Positions 16,810-25,212 are shown, numbered from the stretch's first letter. The stretch is 64,000 bases of DNA from Aquipuribacter nitratireducens (GCF_037860835.1 NZ_JBBEOG010000004.1:248001-312000), one strand, 5' to 3'. The notes: generated by a model from the letters alone, not told the origin. A program made the numbers and translations.

Positions 16810-18059
16810 TGACGCCCGAGGCCCCGGTCCCGCTGTGGGCGCTGCCCGGGGTCCGCCGGCTCGTCGGTGTCACCCTCGCCGGGATGGTCGGCTTCGCGGC
16901 CACCCTCGCGGCGCTGCCGTGGTGGGCGGTGCAGGGCGGGGCGAGCCTCGCGCAGGCGGGGCTGGTGACGACCGCCATGCTGACCGCCACGGTCGTCACG
17001 CAGGCGCTCGTGCCTGCTGTCGTGCGCCGTCTCGGCAACGGCCGGACGCTCGCCCTGGGCCTCGTCGCGCTCGGCGCGCCCGCGCCGCTGTACGCCCTCA
17101 CCGACGACCTCCTCCCGCTGCTGGTGGTGAGTGCCGTCCGGGGGACCGGCTTCGCCGCGCTCACGGTCGTGGGGTCGACGCTCACGTGGACGCTCGCGCC
17201 CCGCGGCCGCCACGGCGAGACGGCCGGGCTGTACGGCCTCGCGGTCGGGCTCGCGTCGGTCGTCGTCGTGCCGGGTGCCGTCGCCCTCGCACAGAACGTC
17301 GCCTTCTGGCCCGTCGCGCTGGTGGCCGCCGCCCCGCTGCTGGGCGTCCGCGCGGCGCTGCGGATGGCGCGGGACGAGCGTGCCGACGCCACGGCACCGG
17401 TCGGTTCGGGTCCGCGCGGCCTGGCGCACCACGGGCGTGCCGTCACCGCCGCGCTCGTCCCGTCCGCCGTCCTGCTGGTCGTCACCCTCGCCGGTGCCGG
17501 GCTCATGACGTTCCTCCCGATCGAGCGACCCGCCGGGGTGCTCGCACCCGTGGCCCTGCTGCTGTTCGGGGCGACCACGGCGGTCGCGCGCTGGCGCGCC
17601 GGGCTCCTCGCCGACCGGCTCGGCACGCGGCTGCTCCTGCCGGCGTCGGCCGTCGTGGGGGCGCTGGGGCTCGCCGGTGTCGGCGGAGCGCTGCTGCTGG
17701 GCGACGGGTGGCGCGCCGGGGCCCTGGTCCTGGTGGCCGCGTTCGTCTGCGGGGTGGGGTACGGCGCGGTGCAGAACCTCACGCTCGTCGCGGCCTTCGC
17801 CCGCGTCGACGGCGCCGACACCCCCACGGCGAGCGCGGTGTGGAACCTCTGCTTCGACGGCGGGACCGCGCTCGGCGCGACCCTCGTCGGCGCCCTCGCC
17901 GGCGCCTCGGTCGGGTGGTCGCTCGCCGGGGCGGGCACCTCGGAGTCCGTCGGCGTGCCCGCGGCCCTCGTCGTGTGCGCGTGCCTCGTCGTGCTCGTGG
18001 CCCCGCTCGGGGCTCAGAGGCCCCAGCCGTCGGGGCGGCCCGCCCACGCCTCGCGGTAG
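16809..18059 (+). CDS. MFS transporter
   Basis: A 416-residue protein with about 12 hydrophobic segments, such as VTLAGMVGFAATLAALPWW and LVPSAVLLVVTLAGAGLM. A basic central loop is near residue 190. It is a major-facilitator protein of the multidrug or sugar-efflux kind. No substrate motif is clear. The GTG start follows a TACCCT -10 box. Its end overlaps the convergent nagB by 46 bases. Proximity to nagB and the nagA fusion allows, but does not show, a link with aminosugar metabolism. Confidence 0.85.
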   Translation: MTPEAPVPLWALPGVRRLVGVTLAGMVGFAATLAALPWWAVQGGASLAQAGLVTTAMLTATVVTQALVPAVVRRLGNGRTLALGLVALGAPAPLYALTDDLLPLLVVSAVRGTGFAALTVVGSTLTWTLAPRGRHGETAGLYGLAVGLASVVVVPGAVALAQNVAFWPVALVAAAPLLGVRAALRMARDERADATAPVGSGPRGLAHHGRAVTAALVPSAVLLVVTLAGAGLMTFLPIERPAGVLAPVALLLFGATTAVARWRAGLLADRLGTRLLLPASAVVGALGLAGVGGALLLGDGWRAGALVLVAAFVCGVGYGAVQNLTLVAAFARVDGADTPTASAVWNLCFDGGTALGATLVGALAGASVGWSLAGAGTSESVGVPAALVVCACLVVLVAPLGAQRPQPSGRPAHASR

Positions 18060-18793
18060 TACCCCGCGAGCTGCAGCCGGGCGGCGGCGGCCTCGTCGAC
18101 GAGGACGCTCACGTGCGGGTGCAGCTGCAGCGCCGTCGCCGGCCACAGCGCGCTGACCGCGCCCTCCACCATCTGGTGGACGGCCTCCGCCTTCGCCCGG
18201 CCGGTCGCGAGGAGGACGAGGTGGCGGGCGGCGAGGATGGTCCCGATCCCCTGCGTGAGGACGTGCCGCGGCACGGCGTCCGGGTCGTCGTCGAAGAAGC
18301 GGGCGTTGTCGTGCCGGGTCTGCGCGGTGAGGGTCTTCACGCGCGTGCGGGAGGCGAGGGAGGAGCCCGGCTCGTTGAAGGCGAGGTGACCGTCGGTGCC
18401 GATACCGAGCACCTGCAGGTCGACGCCGCCCGCGTCGGCGATCGCGGCCTCGTACGCGGCGGCCGCGGCGGGCAGGTCGTCCGCGGTGCCGTCGGGCACG
18501 TGGAGGGCGTCGGCGGGCAGGTCGAGGCGGGCGACGACCTCCCGCGTCAGGACGGAGCGGTACGACTGCGGGTGCCCGGCCGGGAGCCCGACGTACTCGT
18601 CGAGGGAGAACGCCCGCACGCGCGCGAACGACAGCCCCCGCTCGTGGCGGCGGACGAGCTCGTCGTAGAGGCCGAGGGGGCTCGAGCCGGTCGCGAGCCC
18701 GAGGACGGCGTCGGGTCGCCGGGCGAGGAGCTCCTCGACCGCGTCGGCGGCCGTCCGGGCCAGCTCCTCGGCCGGGGCGATGACGACCTGCAC
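18014..18793 (-). CDS. nagB: Glucosamine-6-phosphate deaminase
   Basis: A 259-residue cytosolic enzyme that converts glucosamine-6-phosphate to fructose-6-phosphate and ammonia. Visible motifs are GLATGSSPLGLYDEL for phosphate binding, SLDEYVGL and GIGTDGHLAFNEPG with catalytic Asp and His. The length is typical of the family. It is divergent from the nagA-hexosaminidase gene, 56 bases away, so the two probably share a control region. The C-terminal codons overlap the MFS gene on the other strand. Confidence 0.95.
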   Translation of the reverse strand: MQVVIAPAEELARTAADAVEELLARRPDAVLGLATGSSPLGLYDELVRRHERGLSFARVRAFSLDEYVGLPAGHPQSYRSVLTREVVARLDLPADALHVPDGTADDLPAAAAAYEAAIADAGGVDLQVLGIGTDGHLAFNEPGSSLASRTRVKTLTAQTRHDNARFFDDDPDAVPRHVLTQGIGTILAARHLVLLATGRAKAEAVHQMVEGAVSALWPATALQLHPHVSVLVDEAAAARLQLAGYYREAWAGRPDGWGL

Positions 18794-18849
18794 GCCGGTG
18801 TCCCCTCTCGTGCGCGCCGTGTGCGGGCGCGACCTGCTACAGAAGTCCT

Positions 18850-21555
18850 GTGACCGTACCCGTGCGCGTCCTCCGCGGTGCCGTCGTGCTGCCCGACGCC
18901 GTGCTGCCCGACGGCGTCGTCGTGGTCGACGGCGACCGGGTGGTGTGGGTCGGCGCCGCCGACGAGGCGCCCGTCGCGCTGCCGGACCCTGCCGACGTCG
19001 TCCTGCTGCCCGGGCTCGTCGACGTCCACTGCCACGGCGGGGGCGGGGTCGGGTTCCCCGACGCCGCCTCGGTGGACGACGCCCGCCGGGCGGTCGCCGA
19101 GCACACCCGTCACGGCACGACGTCGCTCGTCGCCTCGCTCGTCACCGCGCCCGCCGACCTGCTCCTCACCCAGGCGGCGATGCTCGCCGACCTCGCCGAC
19201 GACGGTGAGATCGTCGGGGTGCACGCCGAGGGCCCGTTCCTGTCCGCCGCCCGGTGCGGCGCCCAGGACCCGGCGCACCTCGTGCCGGGTGACGCCGACC
19301 TCGTGCGCGCCCTGGCCGACGCCGCCCGGGGACACCTCGTGAGCATGACCGTGGCGCCGGAGGTGCCGGGCGTGCTCGACGAGGACGGTGTCGTGGACGC
19401 GCTGGTCGCGGCCGGGGCGCTCGTGTCGTTCGGTCACACGGACGCCTCGGCGGAGCTGGTGGACGACGCCGTCGCGACCGCGTTCGGGCTGTCGGGGCGA
19501 CGTCCGGGTGTCACGCACCTGTTCAACGGGATGCGGCCGTGGCACCACCGCGACCCCGGCCCCGTCGCCGCGTGCCTGGCGGCAGCCGCCCGTGGGGACG
19601 CCGTCGTCGAGCTCGTCGCCGACGGGGTGCACCTCGCCGACGCGACCGTGCGGAGCGTCTTCGACCTCGTCGCCCCCGACGCCGTCGTGCTCGTGACGGA
19701 CGCCATGGCCGCAGCCGGGGTGCCGGACGGGGACTACGTCCTCGGCGGGCAGGCGGTGCGCGTCGCGGACGGCGCCGCGCGGCTCGCGGCCGGCGCGCAG
19801 GCGGACGCGCTCGCCGGCGGGACCGCGCACCTGCTCGACGTCGTCCGGCAGGCCGTGACGGCAGGCGTCCCCCTCGTCGACGCCGTCCGGGCCGCGGCCA
19901 CGACACCGGTTGCCCTGCTCGGTCTCGACGACGTCGGGGCGCTGGAGGCCGGGCGGCGGGCCGATGTCGTCGTGTGCTCGCCCGACCTGCGACCGCTGCA
20001 CGTGCTCCGGGGCGGGGTACCGGTGCCCGGGGTCGCGGGCCGAGGCGTGCTCGACGTCGGTCTCGTCCCCCTGCCGGCGTCGGTCCTGCCGGGTGGAGGT
20101 GCGCCCGTCGTCGTCGGTGCCTCGACGCGGCTGGTCGCGACCGGCGCGGCACGGGAGGTGGCCGCCGTCGCGGCCGACCGCCTCGCGCGGACGCTCGGCT
20201 CCGTCCCGGCCGTGGTCGAGGGGCCGGCCCGGCCGGGCGACCTCGAGCTCGTCCTCTCACCGGACGCCGTCCGTGCGCTCGGCGAGCCGGCCGTCGACGT
20301 CGCGGACGAGGGCTACGACCTCGCCGTCGGCGAGGGACGCGTCGTCGTGTCCGCGCGGGCGGTCCCCGGCCTGCGCCACGGGCTCACGACGCTCGGACAG
20401 CTCCTCGCCGCCGCCCCGCCCGAGGGCGGGGGACGGGCGCTCGCGCCCGTCACCGTCACCGACGCCCCGCGGTACCCGTGGCGCGGGCTGAGCCTCGACG
20501 TCGCGCGTCACCCGCTGCCGCTGCCGGACCTGCTGCGGGTCGTCGACGTGCTCACGGACCTGCGGCTCAACGTCCTCCACCTCCACCTCACCGACGACCA
20601 GGGCTGGCGGCTCCACGTGCCCTCGCGCCCGCTGCTCACCGAGCGCTCCGGCGGGACCGCCGTCGACGGCGACCCCGGGGGCTTCCTCACGGGGGCCGAC
20701 TGGGCGGCACTGGTCGCGCACGCCCGCGGGCGCGGTGTCACGGTCGTGCCGGAGGTCGACGTCCCCGGCCACACCAACGCCGCCCTCCACGCGTACGGCG
20801 AGCTGACGCCGGACGGGCAGGCACCGCCCGCCTACACGGGGACCGAGGTCGGCTTCAGCCGGCTGTGGGCGGACGTGCCGGCCACCGAGCCGTTCCTGCG
20901 GGACGTCTTCGCCGACGTCGCCCGCATGACCCCCGGCTCCCCGCTCCACATCGGCGGGGACGAGGTCCTCGCCATGGACCCCGAGGAGTACGTGCGGCTC
21001 GTGCAGATGGCCGCCGCGGCCGTCGAGGCGCAGGACCGCACCGTCGTCGCGTGGCAGGAGGCCGCAGCCGCGCCGCTGCCGCCCGGCACGGTCGTCCAGC
21101 TGTGGGACGAGCGGCAGGACACCGGCCCGCTCGTCGCGGCCGCCGAGGCCGGAGCGGAGGTGCTGCTGTCCCCGGCGAGTCGCGTGTACCTCGACATGAA
21201 GTACGACGCCGACTTCCCGCTCGGTCTCGACTGGGCCGGTCTCGTGCCCTTCCGTCGCTCGTGGGAGTGGGACCCGGACGACCTCGTGCCGGGCCTGCCG
21301 CCCGAGCACGTCGTCGGGGTCGAGGCGGCCCTGTGGTCGGAGACCACCCGCTCGCTCGACGACGTGACGACACTGCTGCTGCCACGGCTCGCCGCTGTCG
21401 CCGAGGTCGCGTGGTCGGCGCAGGCGCGCCGCGACGACGACGGGTTCGACGGCTTCGCCCACCGTGTGCGTGTGCTGGCGCGGGCGTGGGAGCGGGACGG
21501 ACTGCGGTGGTACCGGGCGCCGGACGGGGTGTGGGACGGCGAGGACCCGGGGTGA
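18850..21555 (+). CDS. nagA: Fusion of N-acetylglucosamine-6-phosphate deacetylase and GH20 beta-hexosaminidase
   Basis: One open frame of 901 residues. Residues 1-400 are a complete NagA: metal site VHCHGGGG (His60, His62), EGPF (Glu127), GHTDAS (His196), THLFNGM, DGVH and the catalytic Asp in TDAMAAAG (284). Residues 402-540 resemble the GH20b accessory domain, and 543-860 a GH20 barrel: WRGLSLDVAR, HLHLTDDQGWRLH, VPEVDVPGHTNA and the catalytic pair in HIGGDE (Asp704, Glu705), then YLDMKY and ALWSETT. There is no signal peptide, so the hexosaminidase acts in the cytosol. The chain would free GlcNAc from chitobiose-like sugars and deacetylate GlcNAc-6-phosphate; the kinase between these steps is not in the window. 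The GTG start is the first in the frame after nagB. Confidence 0.93.
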   Translation: MTVPVRVLRGAVVLPDAVLPDGVVVVDGDRVVWVGAADEAPVALPDPADVVLLPGLVDVHCHGGGGVGFPDAASVDDARRAVAEHTRHGTTSLVASLVTAPADLLLTQAAMLADLADDGEIVGVHAEGPFLSAARCGAQDPAHLVPGDADLVRALADAARGHLVSMTVAPEVPGVLDEDGVVDALVAAGALVSFGHTDASAELVDDAVATAFGLSGRRPGVTHLFNGMRPWHHRDPGPVAACLAAAARGDAVVELVADGVHLADATVRSVFDLVAPDAVVLVTDAMAAAGVPDGDYVLGGQAVRVADGAARLAAGAQADALAGGTAHLLDVVRQAVTAGVPLVDAVRAAATTPVALLGLDDVGALEAGRRADVVVCSPDLRPLHVLRGGVPVPGVAGRGVLDVGLVPLPASVLPGGGAPVVVGASTRLVATGAAREVAAVAADRLARTLGSVPAVVEGPARPGDLELVLSPDAVRALGEPAVDVADEGYDLAVGEGRVVVSARAVPGLRHGLTTLGQLLAAAPPEGGGRALAPVTVTDAPRYPWRGLSLDVARHPLPLPDLLRVVDVLTDLRLNVLHLHLTDDQGWRLHVPSRPLLTERSGGTAVDGDPGGFLTGADWAALVAHARGRGVTVVPEVDVPGHTNAALHAYGELTPDGQAPPAYTGTEVGFSRLWADVPATEPFLRDVFADVARMTPGSPLHIGGDEVLAMDPEEYVRLVQMAAAAVEAQDRTVVAWQEAAAAPLPPGTVVQLWDERQDTGPLVAAAEAGAEVLLSPASRVYLDMKYDADFPLGLDWAGLVPFRRSWEWDPDDLVPGLPPEHVVGVEAALWSETTRSLDDVTTLLLPRLAAVAEVAWSAQARRDDDGFDGFAHRVRVLARAWERDGLRWYRAPDGVWDGEDPG

Positions 21556-21836
21556 CGCGTCGGGCCGGTGGCGCTGAGCGCCGCGCGTGAGGGCGCTGCC
21601 GGCACGGCTACCGACCGGACGTCATCGATCATGACGGTTGTCACGAGCGGGCGGGCCGACCCCCGCCCCCGCGCGGGCGGTCCCAGTCACCGGAGGCGGG
21701 GTACCCCGCGCCGTCGACGACGGCGGCGACCAGCACGAGGGCCGGGCTGAGGAGGCCACCGCCCGCGACCGTCACCAGCCCGGTTACGGACCCGCGACCC
21801 TGGGCTTCCACAGCCTCGGTGTGGAGCCGGCGGGAG
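21556..21836. other. Intergenic region between the nagA fusion and tRNA-Phe
   Basis: No convincing gene. It contains a perfect 14-bp palindrome GCGGGGTACCCCGC at 21696-21709 and a short inverted repeat (GTCAT, 5 bases, ATGAC) near 21618-21632. Neither can be tied to a regulator. An open frame here on the plus strand runs antisense into the tRNA and is judged spurious. Confidence 0.4.
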
Positions 21837-21909
21837 TGGCCAGAGGCGGGGTCGAACCGCCGACCTTCCGATTTTCAGTCGGACGCTCTACCAACTGAGC
21901 TATCTGGCC
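21837..21909 (-). tRNA. tRNA-Phe (GAA)
   Basis: On the minus strand the acceptor GGCCAGA pairs with TCTGGCC. The D arm is GCTCAGTTGGTAGAGC, the anticodon stem TCCGA/TCGGA encloses loop CTGAAAA with anticodon GAA, and the T arm is GGCGG/CCGCC around TTCGACC. CCA is not encoded at the 3' end. Confidence 0.97.
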
Positions 21910-21930
21910 GTGCGCCCTGGGCGCGCGGCA

Positions 21931-21936
21931 ACGATA
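21931..21936 (-). promoter_or_regulatory. Possible -10 of tRNA-Phe
   Basis: TATCGT on the minus strand, about 21 bases before the mature 5' end of the tRNA. No good -35 is seen. Confidence 0.35.
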
Positions 21937-22015
21937 GCGCAGTGGTGGCGGCGGCCTCGCCGTCGCAGGCGGAGCACGACCGTCACGGGCGGCTACCCGT
22001 ATCGGGCAGTGCTGC

Positions 22016-22053
22016 TTGACACAAACGCTCTGCGGCTGTTCAGTAATACTGAA
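22016..22053 (+). promoter_or_regulatory. Promoter with overlapping palindromic operator for the catabolic island
   Basis: A perfect TTGACA lies at 22016-22021. A -10 at 17 bases would be TTCAGT (22039-22044). It lies inside a perfect palindrome TTCAGTA-A-TACTGAA at 22039-22053. Such an overlap suits repression. The XRE-cupin regulator three genes downstream is the obvious candidate binder, but this is inference. The EboE-like gene starts 70 bases further on. Confidence 0.55.
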
Positions 22054-22123
22054 TGCATCGCGGGGTTGCGATGACGAGGTGCCACCCCGCGCGGCTCGGC
22101 CTCCGACGACGAAGGTGGGTGCG

Positions 22124-23344
22124 ATGCGCCTCGAGGACGGCCACGGACACCTCACGTACTCCACGCTCGTTCACCCCGGGGACGACTGGTCGCAGATGTG
22201 GCACAGCCTGACGACCCACGTCCCGGCGGTGAGGGACGCCGTGGCAGCGGCGGGCCCGTTCGGCGTGAGCCTGCGCCTCTCGGGCGCCTCGGTCGACACG
22301 CTCCGCGACGAGCCGGACGAGGTCGAGCGCCTCGCCGGCTTCCTCGCCGAGCAGCGGCTGTACCTCTTCACCGTCAACGCCTTCCCCCACGGTCCCTTCA
22401 AGGGTCGCCGTGTGATGGAGGAGGTGTACCGCCCGGACTGGAGCACCTCGACCCGCGTCGGCTACACGAAGGACATCGCCGACCTGCTGGCGCGAATCGC
22501 GCCGGCCGACGTCCGCCCGAGCATCCAGTCCGCGCCGCTGGCGTTCCGCGCAGACGTGGGTTCTGCCGAGGTCGTGCAGCGGCTCACGGACAACGTGCTC
22601 GACGTGGTCGCGCACCTCGCCGACCTCGAGCGCCGGACCGGCCGGTGCGTGACGCTCGCGCTCGAGCCGGAGCCCGCCTGCTACCTCGAGACGACCGAGG
22701 AGACGGTCCGCTGGTTCGAGGACCACGTGTACTCCCGGCAGGGCCTGACGGCGCTGGCCGCACGGGCCGGCGTCCCCGTCTCCGAGGCCACCGACCTCGT
22801 CCGCCGCCACCTCGGCGTCGTCTTCGACATCTGCCACCAGACGGTCGGCTTCGAGGACGTCCCCGAGTCCCTCGACCTGCTCGTGCGCAGCGGTGTGCCG
22901 ATCCTCAAGCTCCAGGAGGCCGCGGCGCTGCGCGCACCGGAGGTCGACGCGGACGTCGTCGCCGAGCTCGAGCGCTTCACCGACACCATCTACCTGAGCC
23001 AGACGACGGAGCTCCGCGACGGCGCCACCCGGCGCTTCCTCACCCTCGCCGACGCCATCGACGCCTGGCGGGAGGACCCCGGAGGGGCGCGAGAGTGGCG
23101 CACCCACTTCCACGTGCCGGTCTTCCTCGACGACCTCGGCGCCTTCGGGACCACACGGTTCGGCATCGAGCAGGCCCTCGGCGTGCACGCCCGCACGCCG
23201 CTGTCCTCGCACCTGGAGATCGAGACGTACACGTGGGACGTCCTTCCTCCGCACCTCAAGACCGGTGACGTCGACTCGTACGTCGTCAGAGAGCTGCAGT
23301 GGGTCAGGGAGCGGCTCGCCGCCGCTTCTCCGGCCCGGACCTGA
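22124..23344 (+). CDS. EboE-like TIM-barrel protein (sugar-phosphate isomerase/epimerase superfamily)
   Basis: A 406-residue protein. The ATG at 22124 has GAAGGTGGG upstream and gives MRLEDGHGHLTYSTLVHPGD. The text matches the EboE pattern closely: LTY.T..HPG near the N-terminus, FTVNAFPHGPFKG, APLAFR, ALEPEPACYLET, VVFDICHQ, HFHVPVFLDDLGAFGTT and LEIETYTWDVLPP. The Glu, Asp and His residues fit a metal-dependent isomerase or epimerase barrel. EboE normally sits in an ebo operon of metabolite-transport genes; here it heads a sugar-import and catabolic island without the other ebo genes. The exact reaction is unknown. Confidence 0.85.
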   Translation: MRLEDGHGHLTYSTLVHPGDDWSQMWHSLTTHVPAVRDAVAAAGPFGVSLRLSGASVDTLRDEPDEVERLAGFLAEQRLYLFTVNAFPHGPFKGRRVMEEVYRPDWSTSTRVGYTKDIADLLARIAPADVRPSIQSAPLAFRADVGSAEVVQRLTDNVLDVVAHLADLERRTGRCVTLALEPEPACYLETTEETVRWFEDHVYSRQGLTALAARAGVPVSEATDLVRRHLGVVFDICHQTVGFEDVPESLDLLVRSGVPILKLQEAAALRAPEVDADVVAELERFTDTIYLSQTTELRDGATRRFLTLADAIDAWREDPGGAREWRTHFHVPVFLDDLGAFGTTRFGIEQALGVHARTPLSSHLEIETYTWDVLPPHLKTGDVDSYVVRELQWVRERLAAASPART

Positions 23345-23356
23345 GAGGAGACACCA

Positions 23357-24145
23357 GTGACTGGTCGACTCGACGGCAGGACCGTCGTCGTCACGGGCGC
23401 CGGCAGCGGCATGGGGCGCGCCTTCGCCGGTGCCTTCGTCGCCGAGGGCGCCGTCGTCGGCGTCCTCGACCGCAGCGAGGACCTCGCGCGAGCCGCGTGC
23501 GACGACCTGGACCGAGAGCACCCGGGAAGGAGCGTCCCCCTGGTCGCGGACGTCCGCCGCCGGGAGGAGGTCGCAGCGGCGTTCGACCGGTTCCTCGACG
23601 CAGCAGGCGGCTTGGACGTCCTGTTCAACAACGCCGGCGTGAACCGCCCGATGCATCTCCTCGACGTCACCGAGGAGAACTGGCACCTGATCATGGACGT
23701 CAACGCCCTCGGGACCCTGATCGGCATCCAGGAAGGCGCGCGGCGGATGATCCCCAGGGGTGGCGGCAAGATCGTCAACACGTCCTCGATGGCCGGTCGC
23801 CAGGGCTTCCCCAGTTTCGCGCCGTACTGCGCGAGCAAGTTCGCGGTGAACGCGCTCACGCAGGCGGCGGCGCGCGGGCTCGCCGAGCACGACATCACCG
23901 TCAACTCCTTCTCGCCCGGCGTCGTCGACACCCCGCTGTGGACCGCGCTGGACGCCGACCTCGTCGCCATCGGCGACGCCGACGAGCCCGGCCGCGCGAT
24001 GGCGGCGTTCGCGGAGGGCATCCTGAGGGGCAGGCCCGCGACCCCCGACGACATCGTCGGCACCGCGCTGTACCTCGCCTCCTCCGACAGCGACTACCTG
24101 ACCGGACAGACGATCATGATCGACGGGGGCATGGTCCTGCTCTGA
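23357..24145 (+). CDS. Short-chain dehydrogenase, acetoin reductase / 2,3-butanediol dehydrogenase-like
   Basis: A 262-residue classical SDR in the cytosol. The GTG at 23357 follows GAGAGGAGA. The cofactor motif is TGAGSGMG with Asp after the second strand (GVLDRS), which favours NAD. Then come NNAGVN, the catalytic Ser (NTSSMAG) and YCASK, and the end GQTIMIDGGMV. The lines FAPYCASKFAVNALTQAAAR and GVVDTPLW resemble meso-butanediol and polyol dehydrogenases. It probably oxidises a secondary alcohol of the imported compound. It follows the EboE-like gene by 12 bases. Confidence 0.85.
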   Translation: MTGRLDGRTVVVTGAGSGMGRAFAGAFVAEGAVVGVLDRSEDLARAACDDLDREHPGRSVPLVADVRRREEVAAAFDRFLDAAGGLDVLFNNAGVNRPMHLLDVTEENWHLIMDVNALGTLIGIQEGARRMIPRGGGKIVNTSSMAGRQGFPSFAPYCASKFAVNALTQAAARGLAEHDITVNSFSPGVVDTPLWTALDADLVAIGDADEPGRAMAAFAEGILRGRPATPDDIVGTALYLASSDSDYLTGQTIMIDGGMVLL

Positions 24146-24216
24146 CCGCGACCTCCGCCCTGCCCTCCCCGCCGTTCGCACCTATCCTCGACATCCTCAT
24201 CACCCCAGGAGTGACC

Positions 24217-25092
24217 GTGGCAGCCGGACCCCGCTCGTCGGAGGCAGTGCGCGTCCCCCCGCCGCCCGAGGCCCGGGACACGGCGGCGGAGCCGGCGGGA
24301 CGGCCCCCGACCGATCCGGATGCGCCGATGGCGAGCCTCGGCGCCAGGCTGCGGGCCGAGCGCACGAGGGCCGGGCTGTCCCTGCGCGAGGTCGCGCGGC
24401 AGCTCCGGGTCTCTCCCTCGTTCGTCTCCCAGCTGGAGAACGGCAAGTCCCAGCCCAGCGTCGCGACGCTGTACTCCCTGTCGCAGCTGCTCGACGTCTC
24501 CATCGACGTCCTGTTCGAGCCCGACCCCGTGCAGCCGGTGGAACCCACCCCGGCGGGGGAGCCCGCCGAGCCCGAGGGCGCCGGCGCGGACAGCGCGAAG
24601 GCGTCCCGGGACCCCGCCCCCTCGGTCGCCGCGGTCCTGCGGCGGTCGAGCGCGGCAGCCGCCCGCCGGGCTCCGCGGACGCCGTCGGACGACGGCGACC
24701 GTCTCGACGACGAGGTCGGCGAGCAGTGGTTCGGTCGGCCGTCCGGAGCGCGCTGGTCCGTGACGTCGCCGGGCCGGCGACCACGGCTCGTCATGGACTC
24801 CGGGGTCATCTGGGAGCAGCTGGCCCGCACGACGGACCACACGTTCGACTTCCTCGAGATCGAGTACCCGCCGGGCGCGAGCTCCACGACCGACGAGCGC
24901 ATGCTGCGGCACCTCGGCTTCGAGTACGGCTACCTGCTCGAGGGGGAGCTGCAGGTCACCGCCGGCTTCGACGTCTTCGTGCTGAGGGCCGGTGACGCCC
25001 TCGGCCTCGACTCGTCGCTGCCCCACCTGTTCACCAACACGGGCAGCGTCCCGGCGCGCGGCATCTGGTTCGTCCACCACCAGCACCACTGA
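24217..25092 (+). CDS. XRE-family regulator with C-terminal cupin sensor
   Basis: A 291-residue regulator. The GTG at 24217 is chosen because AGGAG lies five bases before it; GTG 24211 is an alternative. A Pro/Ala-rich head is followed by a helix-turn-helix at about 41-100 (LREVARQLRVSPSFVSQLEN). An unusually long Pro/Ala linker of about 75 residues comes next, then a cupin at 195-285 (HLGFEYGYLLEGELQV, DSSLPHLF) that would bind a small effector. It likely controls the surrounding island from the palindromes at 22039 and 25181. Confidence 0.88.
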   Translation: MAAGPRSSEAVRVPPPPEARDTAAEPAGRPPTDPDAPMASLGARLRAERTRAGLSLREVARQLRVSPSFVSQLENGKSQPSVATLYSLSQLLDVSIDVLFEPDPVQPVEPTPAGEPAEPEGAGADSAKASRDPAPSVAAVLRRSSAAAARRAPRTPSDDGDRLDDEVGEQWFGRPSGARWSVTSPGRRPRLVMDSGVIWEQLARTTDHTFDFLEIEYPPGASSTTDERMLRHLGFEYGYLLEGELQVTAGFDVFVLRAGDALGLDSSLPHLFTNTGSVPARGIWFVHHQHH

Positions 25093-25180
25093 CCACGTCG
25101 TCGCAGCAGCGCCCCCGGCACCCGGCGCTCACGGGGCCACCGGTCGGACGTCGATGTCCGGTCTCACTTCGTGCGTACAC

Positions 25181-25212
25181 CAGTTGTGAACACCTGATTA
25201 GGCTTGTACAGT
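25181..25212 (+). promoter_or_regulatory. Promoter and imperfect operator ahead of the ABC importer
   Basis: TTGTGA at 25184-25189, 17 bases, then TACAGT at 25207-25212. An imperfect 16-bp palindrome at 25181-25196, CAGTTGTGAACACCTG (12 of 16 positions symmetric), covers the -35. The permease gene begins 64 bases downstream with a strong GAGGAGG site. This divides the island into two transcription units. Confidence 0.55.

Noticed and set aside
18850-21555. Two genes, nagA and a hexosaminidase, joined by a sequencing error
   Set aside because: Nothing in the sequence supports it: there is no start with a ribosome site at the junction, and the reading frame and codon bias continue smoothly. 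Read-level evidence would be needed to reopen this.
21638-21898. Plus-strand open frame of 86 codons
   Set aside because: It reads through the tRNA-Phe gene in antisense, has an Arg/Pro-rich shadow composition and no ribosome site.
21837-22124. tRNA-Phe as the attachment site of an integrated island
   Set aside because: The catabolic genes lie on the 5' side of the tRNA, I see no integrase and no repeat of the tRNA 3' end.
22040-24181. Minus-strand open frame of over 700 codons
   Set aside because: It is a mirror of the EboE-like and SDR genes, rich in Arg/Glu/Asp/Val as expected of a GC-rich antisense frame. It has no domain.
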